Below, piece after piece: positions 26,013 through 35,138 of a stretch of DNA of 64,000 nt. The stretch is from Stieleria tagensis (lineage in GTDB: Bacteria > Planctomycetota > Planctomycetia > Pirellulales > Pirellulaceae), in the NCBI RefSeq assembly GCF_024129865.1, contig NZ_JAMYFE010000058.1:100235-164234 (forward strand), written 5' to 3'. How positions within the stretch are numbered: the stretch's first letter is position 1; every line of letters starts with the position of its first letter. The notes beneath the pieces are model-generated. The model saw only the letters and a program-made list of their open reading frames with translations, was not told the origin of the DNA and searched no databases. Position numbers and translations under genes: made by a program.

Positions 26013-28682
26013 ATGAATCCATTCCACTTGATTGCTCTCGCGATCAGTCTTGCCGTGCTCTCGTTGACGACCACTGCGGATAGAGCCACCGCCGCTGAAG
26101 CACCGGCCGAGACGATCTCCAAAGACGATGAATCGTTTTTCGAAGCGAAGATCCGCCCGCTGTTGATCGAGCATTGCTATGAATGTCACTCGCGTGAAAC
26201 CGGCGAGTCATCCGGCGACCTCTTTTTGGATGATGCCGCGTCGACACAGCGCGGCGGCACCCTGGGCCCCGCCTTGATCGCTGGCGATCCGCAAAACAGC
26301 TTGATCATGAAAGCGGTTCGCTACGACGATTCTGAATTGCAAATGCCTCCCGAAGGCAAACTCGACGACAGCGAAATTGATTTGTTGGAACAATGGATTC
26401 GCCGCGGCGCCCCCGACCCCCGCAGCGCCCCGCATGGCACCGATCCGTCTGGCCCCGACAAAATTTCTCCGATGGAGATCGATCCACGGTCTCACTGGGC
26501 ATTCAATGTTCCCCTGCCCTCTCAAACCACAACGCCTGGCGACGAAAGTGATCGTGATTTGATCGACACCATCGCACGGCAAGCCGCTGATGCGGCGGGG
26601 ATTGCGATTTCGCCGCCCTGTGATGACGAACAATTGATCCGTCGTTTGTATCACGACCTGACGGGATTGCCGCCGAACTTGGATCAAATCAAGACCTACT
26701 GTGAATCCGATCAAATCGATAAACGCGAGCGGTTGATCGACCAACTATTGGCCTCGCCTGCCTACGCCGAACGCTTCGCCCGCCACTGGATGGACATCGC
26801 GCGTTATGCCGACACGGTGGGCTATGCCTTGGCCGGCAAAGAACGCCGGCTCGAGGGCAGCGAGCGCTATCGCGACTGGCTGATCAAAGCCTTTGCCAGC
26901 GACATTCCCTACGATGAAATGATTCGGCTGCAAATCGCGGGCGACCGCCTTGACCCGGACAACAAGGCCGGCAACCTGGACGCGATGGGGTTCCTAACGA
27001 TCGGACGACGGTTTCTCAATCGTTTCGATACCATCGACGACCGGATCGACGTGATCACTCGTGGACTGTTGGGGATGACCGTTGCCTGTGCCCGTTGTCA
27101 CGATCATAAGTTCGATCCGATTCCAACCAAAGACTATTACTCATTGCTGGGGATCATTGACAGTAGCGAGCAACCCAACGAGGGTGCGAGCCCTCTGATG
27201 ATGGTTGACAAAGAATCGCCGGCGGACAGCAAGGTGTTCGTGCGTGGCCAACCACACAATCGTGGCGAAGTCGCTCCGCGACAATTTTTGACCGCACTGC
27301 GCCAGCCCGATGAACCCAGGTTTAACGACGGCAGCGGCCGACTGGAACTGGCCCAGCGAATCGCATCAGCGGACAATCCGTTAGTGGCTCGGGTGTATGT
27401 CAATCGAATTTGGACGAACTTGATCGGACGTCCGTTTGTCGATTCGGCCAGCGACTTTGGCGTCCGCACCACCGCGCCGCCGCTGGTTGAATTGTTGGAC
27501 GAATTGGCGGTGGATTTTTCCAGCGACTGGAGCGTCAAGCGTTTGATCCGCCGGATCACCAATTCGCGTTTGTATGCCCAATCGGCGGAAGCGGGCGATG
27601 CCGACGCGTTGCAAGCGGACCCGGAAAACCGCTTGGCTGCGCGAGGAAATCGTCGTCGCCGCGATTTCGAATCTCTCCGCGACTCGATCCTCGCCGTGTC
27701 CGGACAATTGGATCGCAGGGTCGGTGGTGCGCCGGTGGAAATCCATCTCGGTTCGCCCAGCCCGCGGCGCACGTTGTACGCGATGATCGATCGTCAAAAC
27801 CTGCCGTCCTTGTTCCGCACCTTCGATTTCGCCAGCCCCGATGCGCACACGCCCAAACGGTTCTTCACCACCGTTCCCCAGCAGGCGTTGTTCCTGATGA
27901 ACCATCCCCAAATCGGAACCCTGGCTGAATCCATCGCCACGCAATCCGAACCGTCCAGCGTCGACCACCAGATACAGGTCCAGCAGTTGTTCAATCGCAT
28001 CCTTTCGCGAGCTCCAAGTCAAATCGAACTCGAAGAATGTGTCGCCTTTCTCAGCCAAACGGCTCGGTCACGTCAACCGCCTTTCGATTCGCGTCGTGCG
28101 TGGCAGTACGGAACCTCACCAGCGAACCCGGAAAGCCGCGTGGAAACGTTTCGTCCATTGCCGGTTTTCACCGGATCCAGCTGGCAAGACGGCCCTGAAA
28201 TCCCGGCCGATACCGAACTGCGCTATGCGTCGATCGGCGTAGAAAATGGGCACCCCGGCCCCAGACACGCGGTCGTTCGTCGTTGGACAGCACCGGCCGA
28301 CGGACGCGTCACCATCAGCGGCATGGTCGGCCACCGCAACGAACAAGGCGATGGTGTCGAATTGGCGATTTGGGTCGGCGGCGAGCGTGTTTGGCGCGAG
28401 AACCAAAAGAGCAACAACCGACCGTTCAATCAGATTCACGGCGATATCCAAGCCGGTCAAACGGTCGACTTCGTCGTCTCACCACGAGAATCGGACAACA
28501 GTGATAGCTTCTACTTGCGCTGCCAAATCTCGCTGGCCGGCAGCGATGGAGAGTTCTACGAAGGCGATTCGCAAAGTGATTTTGCTGGACCGCAAACCGA
28601 TGAAGCGTCCGAGTCACTAGACCGATTAGCACAGCTTGCACAAACGCTGATGTTGTCCAACGAATTTATCTTTGTGGATTGA
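26013..28682 (+). CDS. PSCyt1-DUF1549-DUF1553 secreted cytochrome c-like protein
   Basis: 889 residues. A signal peptide (about 1-28) is followed by a PSCyt1 domain with heme-binding CYECH (55-59), then DUF1549 (PSCyt2; RRLYHDLTGLPPNLDQI, YAERFARHWMDIARYADT) and DUF1553 (PSD1; NPLVARVYVNRIWTNLIGRP, FTTVPQQALFLMNHPQ). This architecture is characteristic of and expanded in planctomycetes; members usually sit beside a DUF1501 gene, but none is present here. A further beta-rich segment around 710-850 separates parts of the DUF1553 region. Role probably periplasmic redox chemistry on polymers; not established for the family. Confidence 0.94.
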   Translation: MNPFHLIALAISLAVLSLTTTADRATAAEAPAETISKDDESFFEAKIRPLLIEHCYECHSRETGESSGDLFLDDAASTQRGGTLGPALIAGDPQNSLIMKAVRYDDSELQMPPEGKLDDSEIDLLEQWIRRGAPDPRSAPHGTDPSGPDKISPMEIDPRSHWAFNVPLPSQTTTPGDESDRDLIDTIARQAADAAGIAISPPCDDEQLIRRLYHDLTGLPPNLDQIKTYCESDQIDKRERLIDQLLASPAYAERFARHWMDIARYADTVGYALAGKERRLEGSERYRDWLIKAFASDIPYDEMIRLQIAGDRLDPDNKAGNLDAMGFLTIGRRFLNRFDTIDDRIDVITRGLLGMTVACARCHDHKFDPIPTKDYYSLLGIIDSSEQPNEGASPLMMVDKESPADSKVFVRGQPHNRGEVAPRQFLTALRQPDEPRFNDGSGRLELAQRIASADNPLVARVYVNRIWTNLIGRPFVDSASDFGVRTTAPPLVELLDELAVDFSSDWSVKRLIRRITNSRLYAQSAEAGDADALQADPENRLAARGNRRRRDFESLRDSILAVSGQLDRRVGGAPVEIHLGSPSPRRTLYAMIDRQNLPSLFRTFDFASPDAHTPKRFFTTVPQQALFLMNHPQIGTLAESIATQSEPSSVDHQIQVQQLFNRILSRAPSQIELEECVAFLSQTARSRQPPFDSRRAWQYGTSPANPESRVETFRPLPVFTGSSWQDGPEIPADTELRYASIGVENGHPGPRHAVVRRWTAPADGRVTISGMVGHRNEQGDGVELAIWVGGERVWRENQKSNNRPFNQIHGDIQAGQTVDFVVSPRESDNSDSFYLRCQISLAGSDGEFYEGDSQSDFAGPQTDEASESLDRLAQLAQTLMLSNEFIFVD

Positions 28683-28741
28683 TCCATGCCATTGGCATCG
28701 ATCGGCGTGAATTCATCGTCGTAAATTTGTTACGAGAACCA

Positions 28742-28850
28742 GTCAGAAAAGATACTGCGCCAATCAACCGGCACGCGCTAGCGTCCGGTCCCTCGGACTT
28801 GGCAATGTCACGCAGACGGAACCGTGAGCTAGCGTTCAACGGCGGATGAA
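28742..28850 (-). repeat. Dispersed palindromic repeat, family B, copy 1
   Basis: Reverse complement is similar over about 110 bases to 57856-57968. Imperfect inverted arms around GCGCTAGCGTCCGGTCC and GGAACCGTGAGCTAGCG flank a variable centre. Confidence 0.75.
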
Positions 28851-28906
28851 TCATCCGCGGCGAGACGTCTGGCTTGGGTGAGCTCGTTACTGATGGAGCG
28901 GCGGCG

Positions 28907-29158
28907 TTAGCTGGCTTTGGACCAGGTTCGTTTATGGCGGCGCCGTTGCTGTTTGGGAACGCTCAGGCGGGCGTGGGGATCAAACCGGATCAAGCGCGGT
29001 GGCTCGATTTCGCTCGTCTGTCCGACCGTTGATTCGAGGTCGTCAGCGAGGTTCGCGGAGGTAGTTTGGCGAGCGCGGAAACGAAGCGGGTGGGGCTGTC
29101 GCCAAAACTGTGCCATCACGATTTTCTTTAAGGTGCAAGCGAGCAGGACCGCGAGCAT
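28907..29158 (-). CDS. Possible small basic protein, unknown
   Basis: 83 residues from an ATG at 29158 (MLAVLLACTLKK). A short hydrophobic start is followed by an Arg/Lys-rich sequence (PHPLRFRARQTT, KQQRRRHKRTW). It lies downstream of a strong terminator for the preceding reverse-strand gene, overlaps several competing frames and has no clear ribosome-binding site. It may be spurious. Confidence 0.3.
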   Translation of the reverse strand: MLAVLLACTLKKIVMAQFWRQPHPLRFRARQTTSANLADDLESTVGQTSEIEPPRLIRFDPHARLSVPKQQRRRHKRTWSKAS

Positions 29159-29196
29159 AGGGGGACCTTCTTTGGCAGCAGGAGAGGTGGGGAGGG

Positions 29197-29252
29197 AAAA
29201 AGATCCGCTCATTCTCGCCAGGAGGAGGGAGCCTGTTGAGAATGAGCGGATC
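29197..29252 (-). terminator. Rho-independent terminator
   Basis: A perfect 15-bp stem: GATCCGCTCATTCTC (29202-29216) pairs with GAGAATGAGCGGATC (29238-29252) over a 21-base loop. On the minus strand the hairpin is followed by TTTTT (complement of 29197-29201), fitting a terminator for the gene ending at 29347. Confidence 0.8.
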
Positions 29253-29346
29253 AGGCAGTCGGTTCCGAATCAAGGTGCGTGCCGGCAGGATGGAGAAGAC
29301 CGGCTTGATTCGTTGCGTTTGCCGAAAGCATCTTCGATGCAAAGCA

Positions 29347-31017
29347 TCATTCGCGTCGTGTCGCGTCGTGCTGAGTTCCACGATTACGGGCAACCTCAAT
29401 CACGTCGCTGAGACGGAAATTCACTTCGTCGAACACACTTTGGGCTGCGTGGACCCACTGCATCAGTGTGGCACTGGCCTGGGCGAGCGGTTGCTCCATC
29501 ACGGGCTGCGTCATGCGCCCCTGCGGCAACTGCTCCGCGGCCTCGGCTCGGGCCAACAACTTTGCTCCGCTACCCGGCTTCGGTTCTGGCGGCGCTGGTT
29601 TGGTCGGCCATAGTTGGGCCAATCCGTCTGCCATGTGCGCCGCCACCTCGTCGCTGCTCACCACCAGCGATGCGACGTTGCGTCCGATTGCTTGCGGCCG
29701 GAGCTGATCGGCCCATTTCACTAACACTCTCTCTGCTGAATCGACCAGGGCCGGGTCGACAGCAGGCATCGCCTGTTTGTCCGCTGTTGCCGAATCGATG
29801 GCTAGCGGACTCCAACCGGGTTCCCTAAAGGCGGCCAGGGAACGAATACAGAACGGCTGTTCGGCGGGTGAGAACAGTCCGTCCGCCCAGACCAATTGGG
29901 GTCTGTCTGTTTCGGCGGAGGGTGGCGTGACTGGCAGGTCGTCGGTACTGACCTGCGAATCCAATTCGGGATCGATGTCACGCTCAGCCAAATCATAGGG
30001 CAGGTATGCTTCGGGGATCGAGACGATCACCGCAGAACTGCCCCGCAGCAGATCGCTGTTGTCTGCCTGGGCCACAACCGCCATCGCGGGCGCGTCCACC
30101 TGGCCGTCAAAATCCACCAGCGGAACAAATTCCGTGGGCGGCAGGCTTTCAACAGGTGGCACGCTCTCAACTGCGATCGAATTCGGTTTGGTCACGGGAG
30201 GCTTGATGTCGGCCTGCGTGATCATCCGCATGCTTTCGTCAAACCAGCCTTGGAAGGACGTGATTTGGCTGTCGCCGCCGGCCGATCCGATCATGGCGAA
30301 CGGTTCGGTCCAATGGCCAAACGGAATCGGATTGCCGGTCGTGGCCGACGCTGCGATGACGGCAAGCACCGAGTTGAAATCGGTTCCGGTGCGTGACGAT
30401 GCGGTGCGGGTGTCGGTGGTGACTCGCGGCGTCGGTTCGCTGACCGCTGCCGGCGTGTTGGCTTGTTCAATAGCCAGCGCGTCAAGCTCGCTGAGGATTT
30501 CAGCGGCGACTTGATTCGCCGGCGGTTCGGTACTCGGCAGATCCGCCGCCTCCACGACCTCTGCGACGTGTGGATCTGTGCTGGGCAGATCTTCGGCGGT
30601 GTAGGCACCGGCCGCTAGGTCTGCAGCGGCCAAATCGGTCACCGCCGTAGCACTCGCAGTCTGGTTGGCGTTGCCCAGGGTATCCGCCAACCAGGTATCG
30701 TAGTTGCAGGTGTTGATGGAAAGTTGTTCGCTAAAGGTGATCGCGAAGAACTGTGGGACCAAGATTTCCGTCGATCGGTTTTTGCCGACGTTGGCTGACT
30801 GAGTGACCGGATTCGCTGCCGCTGAATCCGGTCCAAATTCAGTGTTTGAGAGGTCTTCGACCCATCCGCACAGATCGGATGGAAGAGGGCTGCTGTGGCG
30901 TGTGTCCGCTGCGACGCTGAATCGGGAGGATTCGAAGCCACCGACGGTGGTGGCTGCCACTAGGCACAGTAGTGCATAGCGTCGAAGTCGTTTGCGGATC
31001 GTCCGTGTGATTGTCAT
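29347..31017 (-). CDS. Large secreted hypothetical protein, Ala/Thr/Pro-rich
   Basis: 556 residues. The N-terminus is Arg-rich followed by a hydrophobic core (YALLCLVAATTVGG) and an export-type cut near SVAA (about 37). The mature protein is low in motifs, rich in Ala, Thr, Ser, Pro and acidic residues with segments such as DLPSTDPHVAEVVEAADLPS that repeat loosely (TADLAAADLAAGAY). The C-terminal 100 residues are more regular and helical. A strong AAGGAAGGAG ribosome-binding sequence lies upstream (complement of about 31028-31037). I recognise no family. Confidence 0.75.
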   Translation of the reverse strand: MTITRTIRKRLRRYALLCLVAATTVGGFESSRFSVAADTRHSSPLPSDLCGWVEDLSNTEFGPDSAAANPVTQSANVGKNRSTEILVPQFFAITFSEQLSINTCNYDTWLADTLGNANQTASATAVTDLAAADLAAGAYTAEDLPSTDPHVAEVVEAADLPSTEPPANQVAAEILSELDALAIEQANTPAAVSEPTPRVTTDTRTASSRTGTDFNSVLAVIAASATTGNPIPFGHWTEPFAMIGSAGGDSQITSFQGWFDESMRMITQADIKPPVTKPNSIAVESVPPVESLPPTEFVPLVDFDGQVDAPAMAVVAQADNSDLLRGSSAVIVSIPEAYLPYDLAERDIDPELDSQVSTDDLPVTPPSAETDRPQLVWADGLFSPAEQPFCIRSLAAFREPGWSPLAIDSATADKQAMPAVDPALVDSAERVLVKWADQLRPQAIGRNVASLVVSSDEVAAHMADGLAQLWPTKPAPPEPKPGSGAKLLARAEAAEQLPQGRMTQPVMEQPLAQASATLMQWVHAAQSVFDEVNFRLSDVIEVARNRGTQHDATRRE

Positions 31018-32243
31018 CGTGACTTTGCTCCTTCCTTCAAAAAGACTCCATCCCTGGTGGTTGCCGATCGTCCGGCTGCCGAGAACGTTCGATCAATCAG
31101 CCACCGGGCCGGCAAGAGTCACGCTGCTTCGAAGCGCGTTCCATCCCTCTTGTTTGGCCCAGCCCCGCGTCATGCGGAAGCCGAGAAATCGGTTGCTCTG
31201 GTCAGAGTGTGAGAGTCCTTTCTGCTGGATGAACCTGGGTGGTGTTTAGGCGGGAAACGGTTTGGGAGAACCTTGATCGTGGGGCCTGTGTGATCAGGCG
31301 GTTATCCCGGCCGGTTGTTGTGGGAAGCGATACCGTTTGCGGGACATGAACACCTATCGGAAACTTTGACGGCTGCGGCTTCTGTTGTGCCTGGGAAAAG
31401 ATTGGGTTTCGCTAAAGCGAGTCTGGTTGTGCAGACAGTGTACATCGGTACGACTGAGACGTTTTCGCGGACTGCGAGAGTCAACGGCACAGCCGGCTTG
31501 TTGCGCGGCATCATGACGCCAGTTGATGGTTGGCATGCGATGCATTCGCAATGCCTTTCATGTTCCACCGATCGCGCGGTTGCAAGGCATCAATGTTGTG
31601 CATTGCTCCGTCAGTCTGTCGCAATGAAAGCGTGGGTGACTCTGACGCAGTTTCCAATGGTGCAGTGCGATTGTGGGGTCACGGTTCGGTTTAGCACACA
31701 GAGGCTGTGTTAAGACTGGCATCGTAGAGGCCGGCGACAGTGGTTGAAGAGAGGCTGCAAGCCAGTCACCGGTGACTGGCTTGCCAGCGCGACGGGTGAC
31801 CCGGTGTCGCGGGTGGGGATCTGTGTGAAACACGTGAAACTGGAAAGCCGGTTTTGGAAACTTGAATCTAAGTTAGACACTGCCTATCTTTTCTTTGCCG
31901 ACGGATGAGCGGCGAAAGGAATCTGAGGCCATGGCAGCGCTAGACGTTGCTTTCTGCGTAGGCAGCGCACGACGGGGCCGCGATGAGATGAAAGAACTTG
32001 AATCTTTTTCTACGTCGCAATTGAATCGACCAGCATAAAAAGAACGTCGCGCGTTAATCCGTAGCGATCAAACCAGCTGGTCCGGTTTCCCGTCGGACGG
32101 TTTTTTGACCGGGCATCTTTTGTGTCCTATTATTCGCGTGGCCGCCCGCTGTGGGTGTCTTTCGCGGCCGTTATGAGAGCACGTTGACCGGCCCGGTTTT
32201 ACGACGGCTCTTCGCCCTCCCTCCTCCTTCCTAGAGACACCCC
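31018..32243. other. 1.2-kb gene-free stretch
   Basis: No supportable protein gene: the ORFs on both strands have unusual composition and no domain features. It holds the leader of the reverse-strand gene at its left end, a 28-bp perfect palindrome (31757-31784), a parS-like half-palindrome (31827-31840) and the leader of the S41 protease gene at its right end. A regulatory RNA could be hidden here but I cannot define one. Confidence 0.5.
31757..31784. repeat. 28-bp perfect palindrome
   Basis: Arms GCAAGCCAGTCACC (31757-31770) and GGTGACTGGCTTGC (31771-31784) are exact reverse complements with no spacer. It could be a protein-binding site or the remains of a REP-like element. Confidence 0.85.
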
Positions 32244-33995
32244 ATGAGCCGAATCGGTATGTCAACATTCGCACGGGTTCTTCAATCACTTACGCACCGT
32301 CCCGGTCCGATGAAGTTGCAGCGCACAATGCAACGCTCATTGCGTCGGTCGGCGGTCGTGCTTTGTCTGTCGGCTGTGACATGCTCACCCGGATTCAACG
32401 CCAACGCTCAACAACCATTGGACGTTGATGCATCGACCGCGATTCAAATGCAGGCCAGCCCGATGGCGCTGGCGATCAGTCAGGGAGAGACACTGGAGGA
32501 GAATCGGAAATGGAGTGAGGCGATTCGGCACTACGAAAAAGCGACCCGCGAATTTCCTGGCTCGCGTCAGTTGTATCAACGGCTGGTGATCAGTCGCCTG
32601 CACTACGATGTCAATCGTCGCTACAGCGACAAAAGTTTTGTCGCCTCGGCGCATGATCTAGATCCGACGCAGGCGCTGGATCTGTATGCCGAGATCCTGT
32701 CGAATTTAGAAACGCATTATGTCGATTCGGTCGACTGGTCACGCGTGCTGTTGCATGGAACGGCCGCGCTTGAAATTGCACTGACCGAAGAGAAATTCAT
32801 TCATGACGCGCTGCCGCAAACCGATCGCGGACGGTTGCATCAGTTTCAACAAACCATTCATCGCCGCATCGCCGATCGGCCGGCCGGCAATCGATTCGAC
32901 TTGCGTGGCACCGTGGCGTTTGTCGCCCAAGTCGCTCGCGAAGAACTGGGGCTCAGCCCAACCGTGACGGTGCTGGAATACGTCAGTGGTGCCGTGTCGA
33001 CATTAGACCCGTACACACGTTTGCTGTCGTCCGATCAATTGGACGATATGTTCTCCAACATTGACGGCAACTTTGTCGGCTTGGGTGTGGAATTGGAAAC
33101 GACCGAGGACGCGTTGAAAATCTTGTCTGTGATCCCCGGTGGTCCCGCCGAGGAAGCGGGGATGAAACCGGGCGAGCGAATCGTTCGCGTCGAACATGCC
33201 GAAACGCATTTGTCCAATCCCAACATTGCCGCCGACCTGCTGCGTGGTCCGGAATTGTCGATGGTGTCGTTGACGGTTACGTCCCCGCAAGGCGAGCGAC
33301 GTGAGTTGTCGGTGCAACGACGGCGAGTCGAAGTGCCATGTGTGGAAAACGTTCACATCGTCGATCCGAACACACGCATCGGTTACATGCGTCTGACCAA
33401 CTTTCAAAAAACCACGCGACGCGAAGTCGAGGCGGCGTTATGGGAATTGCACCGCCAAGGGATGCGAGGCGTGGTGTTGGACGTTCGTGGCAATCCCGGT
33501 GGATTGTTGGACGCTGCGGTCGAAGTCTCCGACCGATTCCTCAGCAACGGGCGAATCCTGACGACTCGCGGGCGCAACGCTCGAGAGAACTTTGACTATG
33601 TCGCCAAACGCGCCAGCACCTGGGATGTCCCGCTGGCGGTGTTGATCGACAAAGACAGTGCAAGTGCGAGTGAGATTTTTGCCGGAGCGATCTCGGACAG
33701 TGACCGAGGAATCTTGATCGGCCAGCGCAGCTATGGCAAAGGCACCGTGCAAGGGATCTTTCCGATGCGGTCCGCCAAGTTCGGGTTGTGTTTGACCACC
33801 GCGAAATTTTATTCGCCCAACGGCACCGCGATCAGTCATCACGGAGTCGATCCGGATTTCCAAGTCGAATCGCCTTACATCGCCGCACGTCCCACCGACG
33901 ACGGTCACCTGATCACCGATCTGGAAGACCAAGTGTTGCAAGAAGCCGTCACCCAGTTATCGGCCAAAAGCCAATTGATCAGCCGCCGGCCGTAA
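32244..33995 (+). CDS. Carboxyl-terminal processing protease (S41, CtpA-like) with PDZ domain
   Basis: 583 residues starting at the ATG at 32244; internal ATGs at 32259 and 32310 are also possible. A signal peptide is visible around 33-55 (SAVVLCLSAVTCSPG, NANA). Residues 75-215 are a helical, partly TPR-like region. A PDZ domain follows (GLGVELE, GGPAEEAGMKPGERI, about 278-318), then the S41 protease domain with LDVRGNPGGLLDAAVEVSD and the Ser/Lys dyad: Ser474 in DSASASEIFAGA and Lys499 in RSYGKGTVQ. It should be exported and trim C-termini of envelope proteins. The nearby right-hand gene is convergent and unrelated. Confidence 0.93.
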   Translation: MSRIGMSTFARVLQSLTHRPGPMKLQRTMQRSLRRSAVVLCLSAVTCSPGFNANAQQPLDVDASTAIQMQASPMALAISQGETLEENRKWSEAIRHYEKATREFPGSRQLYQRLVISRLHYDVNRRYSDKSFVASAHDLDPTQALDLYAEILSNLETHYVDSVDWSRVLLHGTAALEIALTEEKFIHDALPQTDRGRLHQFQQTIHRRIADRPAGNRFDLRGTVAFVAQVAREELGLSPTVTVLEYVSGAVSTLDPYTRLLSSDQLDDMFSNIDGNFVGLGVELETTEDALKILSVIPGGPAEEAGMKPGERIVRVEHAETHLSNPNIAADLLRGPELSMVSLTVTSPQGERRELSVQRRRVEVPCVENVHIVDPNTRIGYMRLTNFQKTTRREVEAALWELHRQGMRGVVLDVRGNPGGLLDAAVEVSDRFLSNGRILTTRGRNARENFDYVAKRASTWDVPLAVLIDKDSASASEIFAGAISDSDRGILIGQRSYGKGTVQGIFPMRSAKFGLCLTTAKFYSPNGTAISHHGVDPDFQVESPYIAARPTDDGHLITDLEDQVLQEAVTQLSAKSQLISRRP

Positions 33996-34045
33996 TTCGG
34001 TTGTATCGCAACCCGACGCGTGAGTTTTGAAGCCAGCGCTTTTAT

Positions 34046-34113
34046 GGTAACCCGAAGCGTCAGCGAGGGATTTAGGGTTTTAACGGGATCCCTCGCTGAC
34101 GCTTCGGGTTACC
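34046..34113. repeat. Dispersed palindromic repeat, family A, full copy
   Basis: Arms of 25 bases, 34046-34070 and 34089-34113, are perfect reverse complements (core CCCGAAGCGTCAGCGAGGGA), separated by 18 bases. Flanking sequence GGTTTTTGGTAACCCGA-like (to about 34134, on the minus strand) is shared with copies at 47247-47326 and 63915-63986. It lies between convergent genes. Confidence 0.9.
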
Positions 34114-34207
34114 AAAAACCAATGCCCCACGCGAAAGCGTCACTGCAAGACTCACGCATAGGGTTAGCAACGGAAGTCTGTTCTTGGAAGTAATGAATGA
34201 CGCACCA

Positions 34208-34987
34208 CTATGCCCTGCGGCGAAGCTCAACGGCCAGTCGCATCATGAATCGCACGGATCGATAGGCTTCTTTGAGGGTCAGTTTGCTGTGTCCCAATTC
34301 GCGTTCGGTGAACGTGATCGGGACTTCGGCCATCTTGCCGCCGCTACGATTGATTTTCACCAACAGTTCTTCCAAGACGGCATAACCGGTGCACTGCAGC
34401 GAATCCAACTCCAACTCTTGCAACGCTTGCGTTCGATAACAGCGCATTGATCCGCTGCAGTCTTTGACCGGCAGGTTCAAAAAACCGGTGGCAAAGCGAT
34501 TGACCATTTTGCTCATGATGCGACGACGCAGTGGCCAGCCGACGATCTTTCCACCGTCGACATAGCGCGATCCGATCACCACGTCTAACTCTGGATCAGA
34601 TTCTGCGGTTTGCAAAAGTTTAGGAAGCTGGCGCGGATCATGACTTTGGTCGGCATCCAGATTCAGAAAATAGCGATGCCCATTGGCCACCGCATGTTTC
34701 ATCGCTCTAACGATCGCCGATCCCAATCCACGTTCATCATGCCGAACGATCAATTGCAGGTTGTCGTCGCCTGCTTGCATCCGCCGCACCAATCCGGCCG
34801 TACCGTCGGGAGAATTGTCGTCCACCACCAGCAGGATCGCATCCGGAAACGCCTCGCGCAGCCCATCCACCATGGCACGGATATTCTGTGCCTCCTGGTA
34901 GGTACATAGCGCGATCAAGGGCGCCACGGTCAGCGGCGTGGAATCGCTGGAATCGTCCAAAACGAGCGGGGCAGACAATGGGTTCAC
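34208..34987 (-). CDS. Glycosyltransferase family 2, dolichyl/polyprenyl-phosphate mannosyltransferase-like
   Basis: About 259 residues from a GTG at 34987; a TTG at 35011 would add 8. No ATG is available near the start. ALCTYQEAQNIRAMV (donor-binding region), VVDDNSPDGTA with the DxD-type metal site, and GSRYVDGGKIVGWPLRRRIMS are hallmarks of DPM1-like GT2 enzymes that transfer mannose or another sugar to a lipid phosphate carrier. No C-terminal membrane domain is present, so it is the short DPM1 type. Confidence 0.88.
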   Translation of the reverse strand: MNPLSAPLVLDDSSDSTPLTVAPLIALCTYQEAQNIRAMVDGLREAFPDAILLVVDDNSPDGTAGLVRRMQAGDDNLQLIVRHDERGLGSAIVRAMKHAVANGHRYFLNLDADQSHDPRQLPKLLQTAESDPELDVVIGSRYVDGGKIVGWPLRRRIMSKMVNRFATGFLNLPVKDCSGSMRCYRTQALQELELDSLQCTGYAVLEELLVKINRSGGKMAEVPITFTERELGHSKLTLKEAYRSVRFMMRLAVELRRRA

Positions 34988-35086
34988 GCGGGAAGAATCG
35001 GGAAGGAGCAATCAGTCGCGGCCTGAATCACCGGCCAGACACAGTGTTTAGTTTCGATGAAGATCGGATCTGATTCTACCACCCAT

Positions 35087-35116
35087 AAAAAAACGCACCG
35101 AAATTCTTCGGTGCGT
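35087..35116 (-). terminator. Rho-independent terminator of the ExeA-like gene
   Basis: ACGCACCGAA (35093-35102) pairs with TTCGGTGCGT (35107-35116) over a four-base loop. On the minus strand the hairpin is followed by a run of seven T (complement of 35087-35093), just past the stop at 35139. Confidence 0.88.
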
Positions 35117-35138
35117 TGGGGAATCGGCCGGGGCCTGA

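Larger units (their letters stand above)
28683..29346. other. Intergenic stretch with repeat, doubtful small ORF and terminator
   Basis: Apart from the family B repeat (28742-28850), a doubtful reverse-strand ORF (28907-29158) and the hairpin at 29197-29252, I see nothing supportable in this stretch. Confidence 0.5.

Noticed and set aside
31315..31713. 132-residue ORF in the gene-free stretch
   Set aside because: No family, unlikely composition, no ribosome-binding site, and a comparable frame is open on the other strand.
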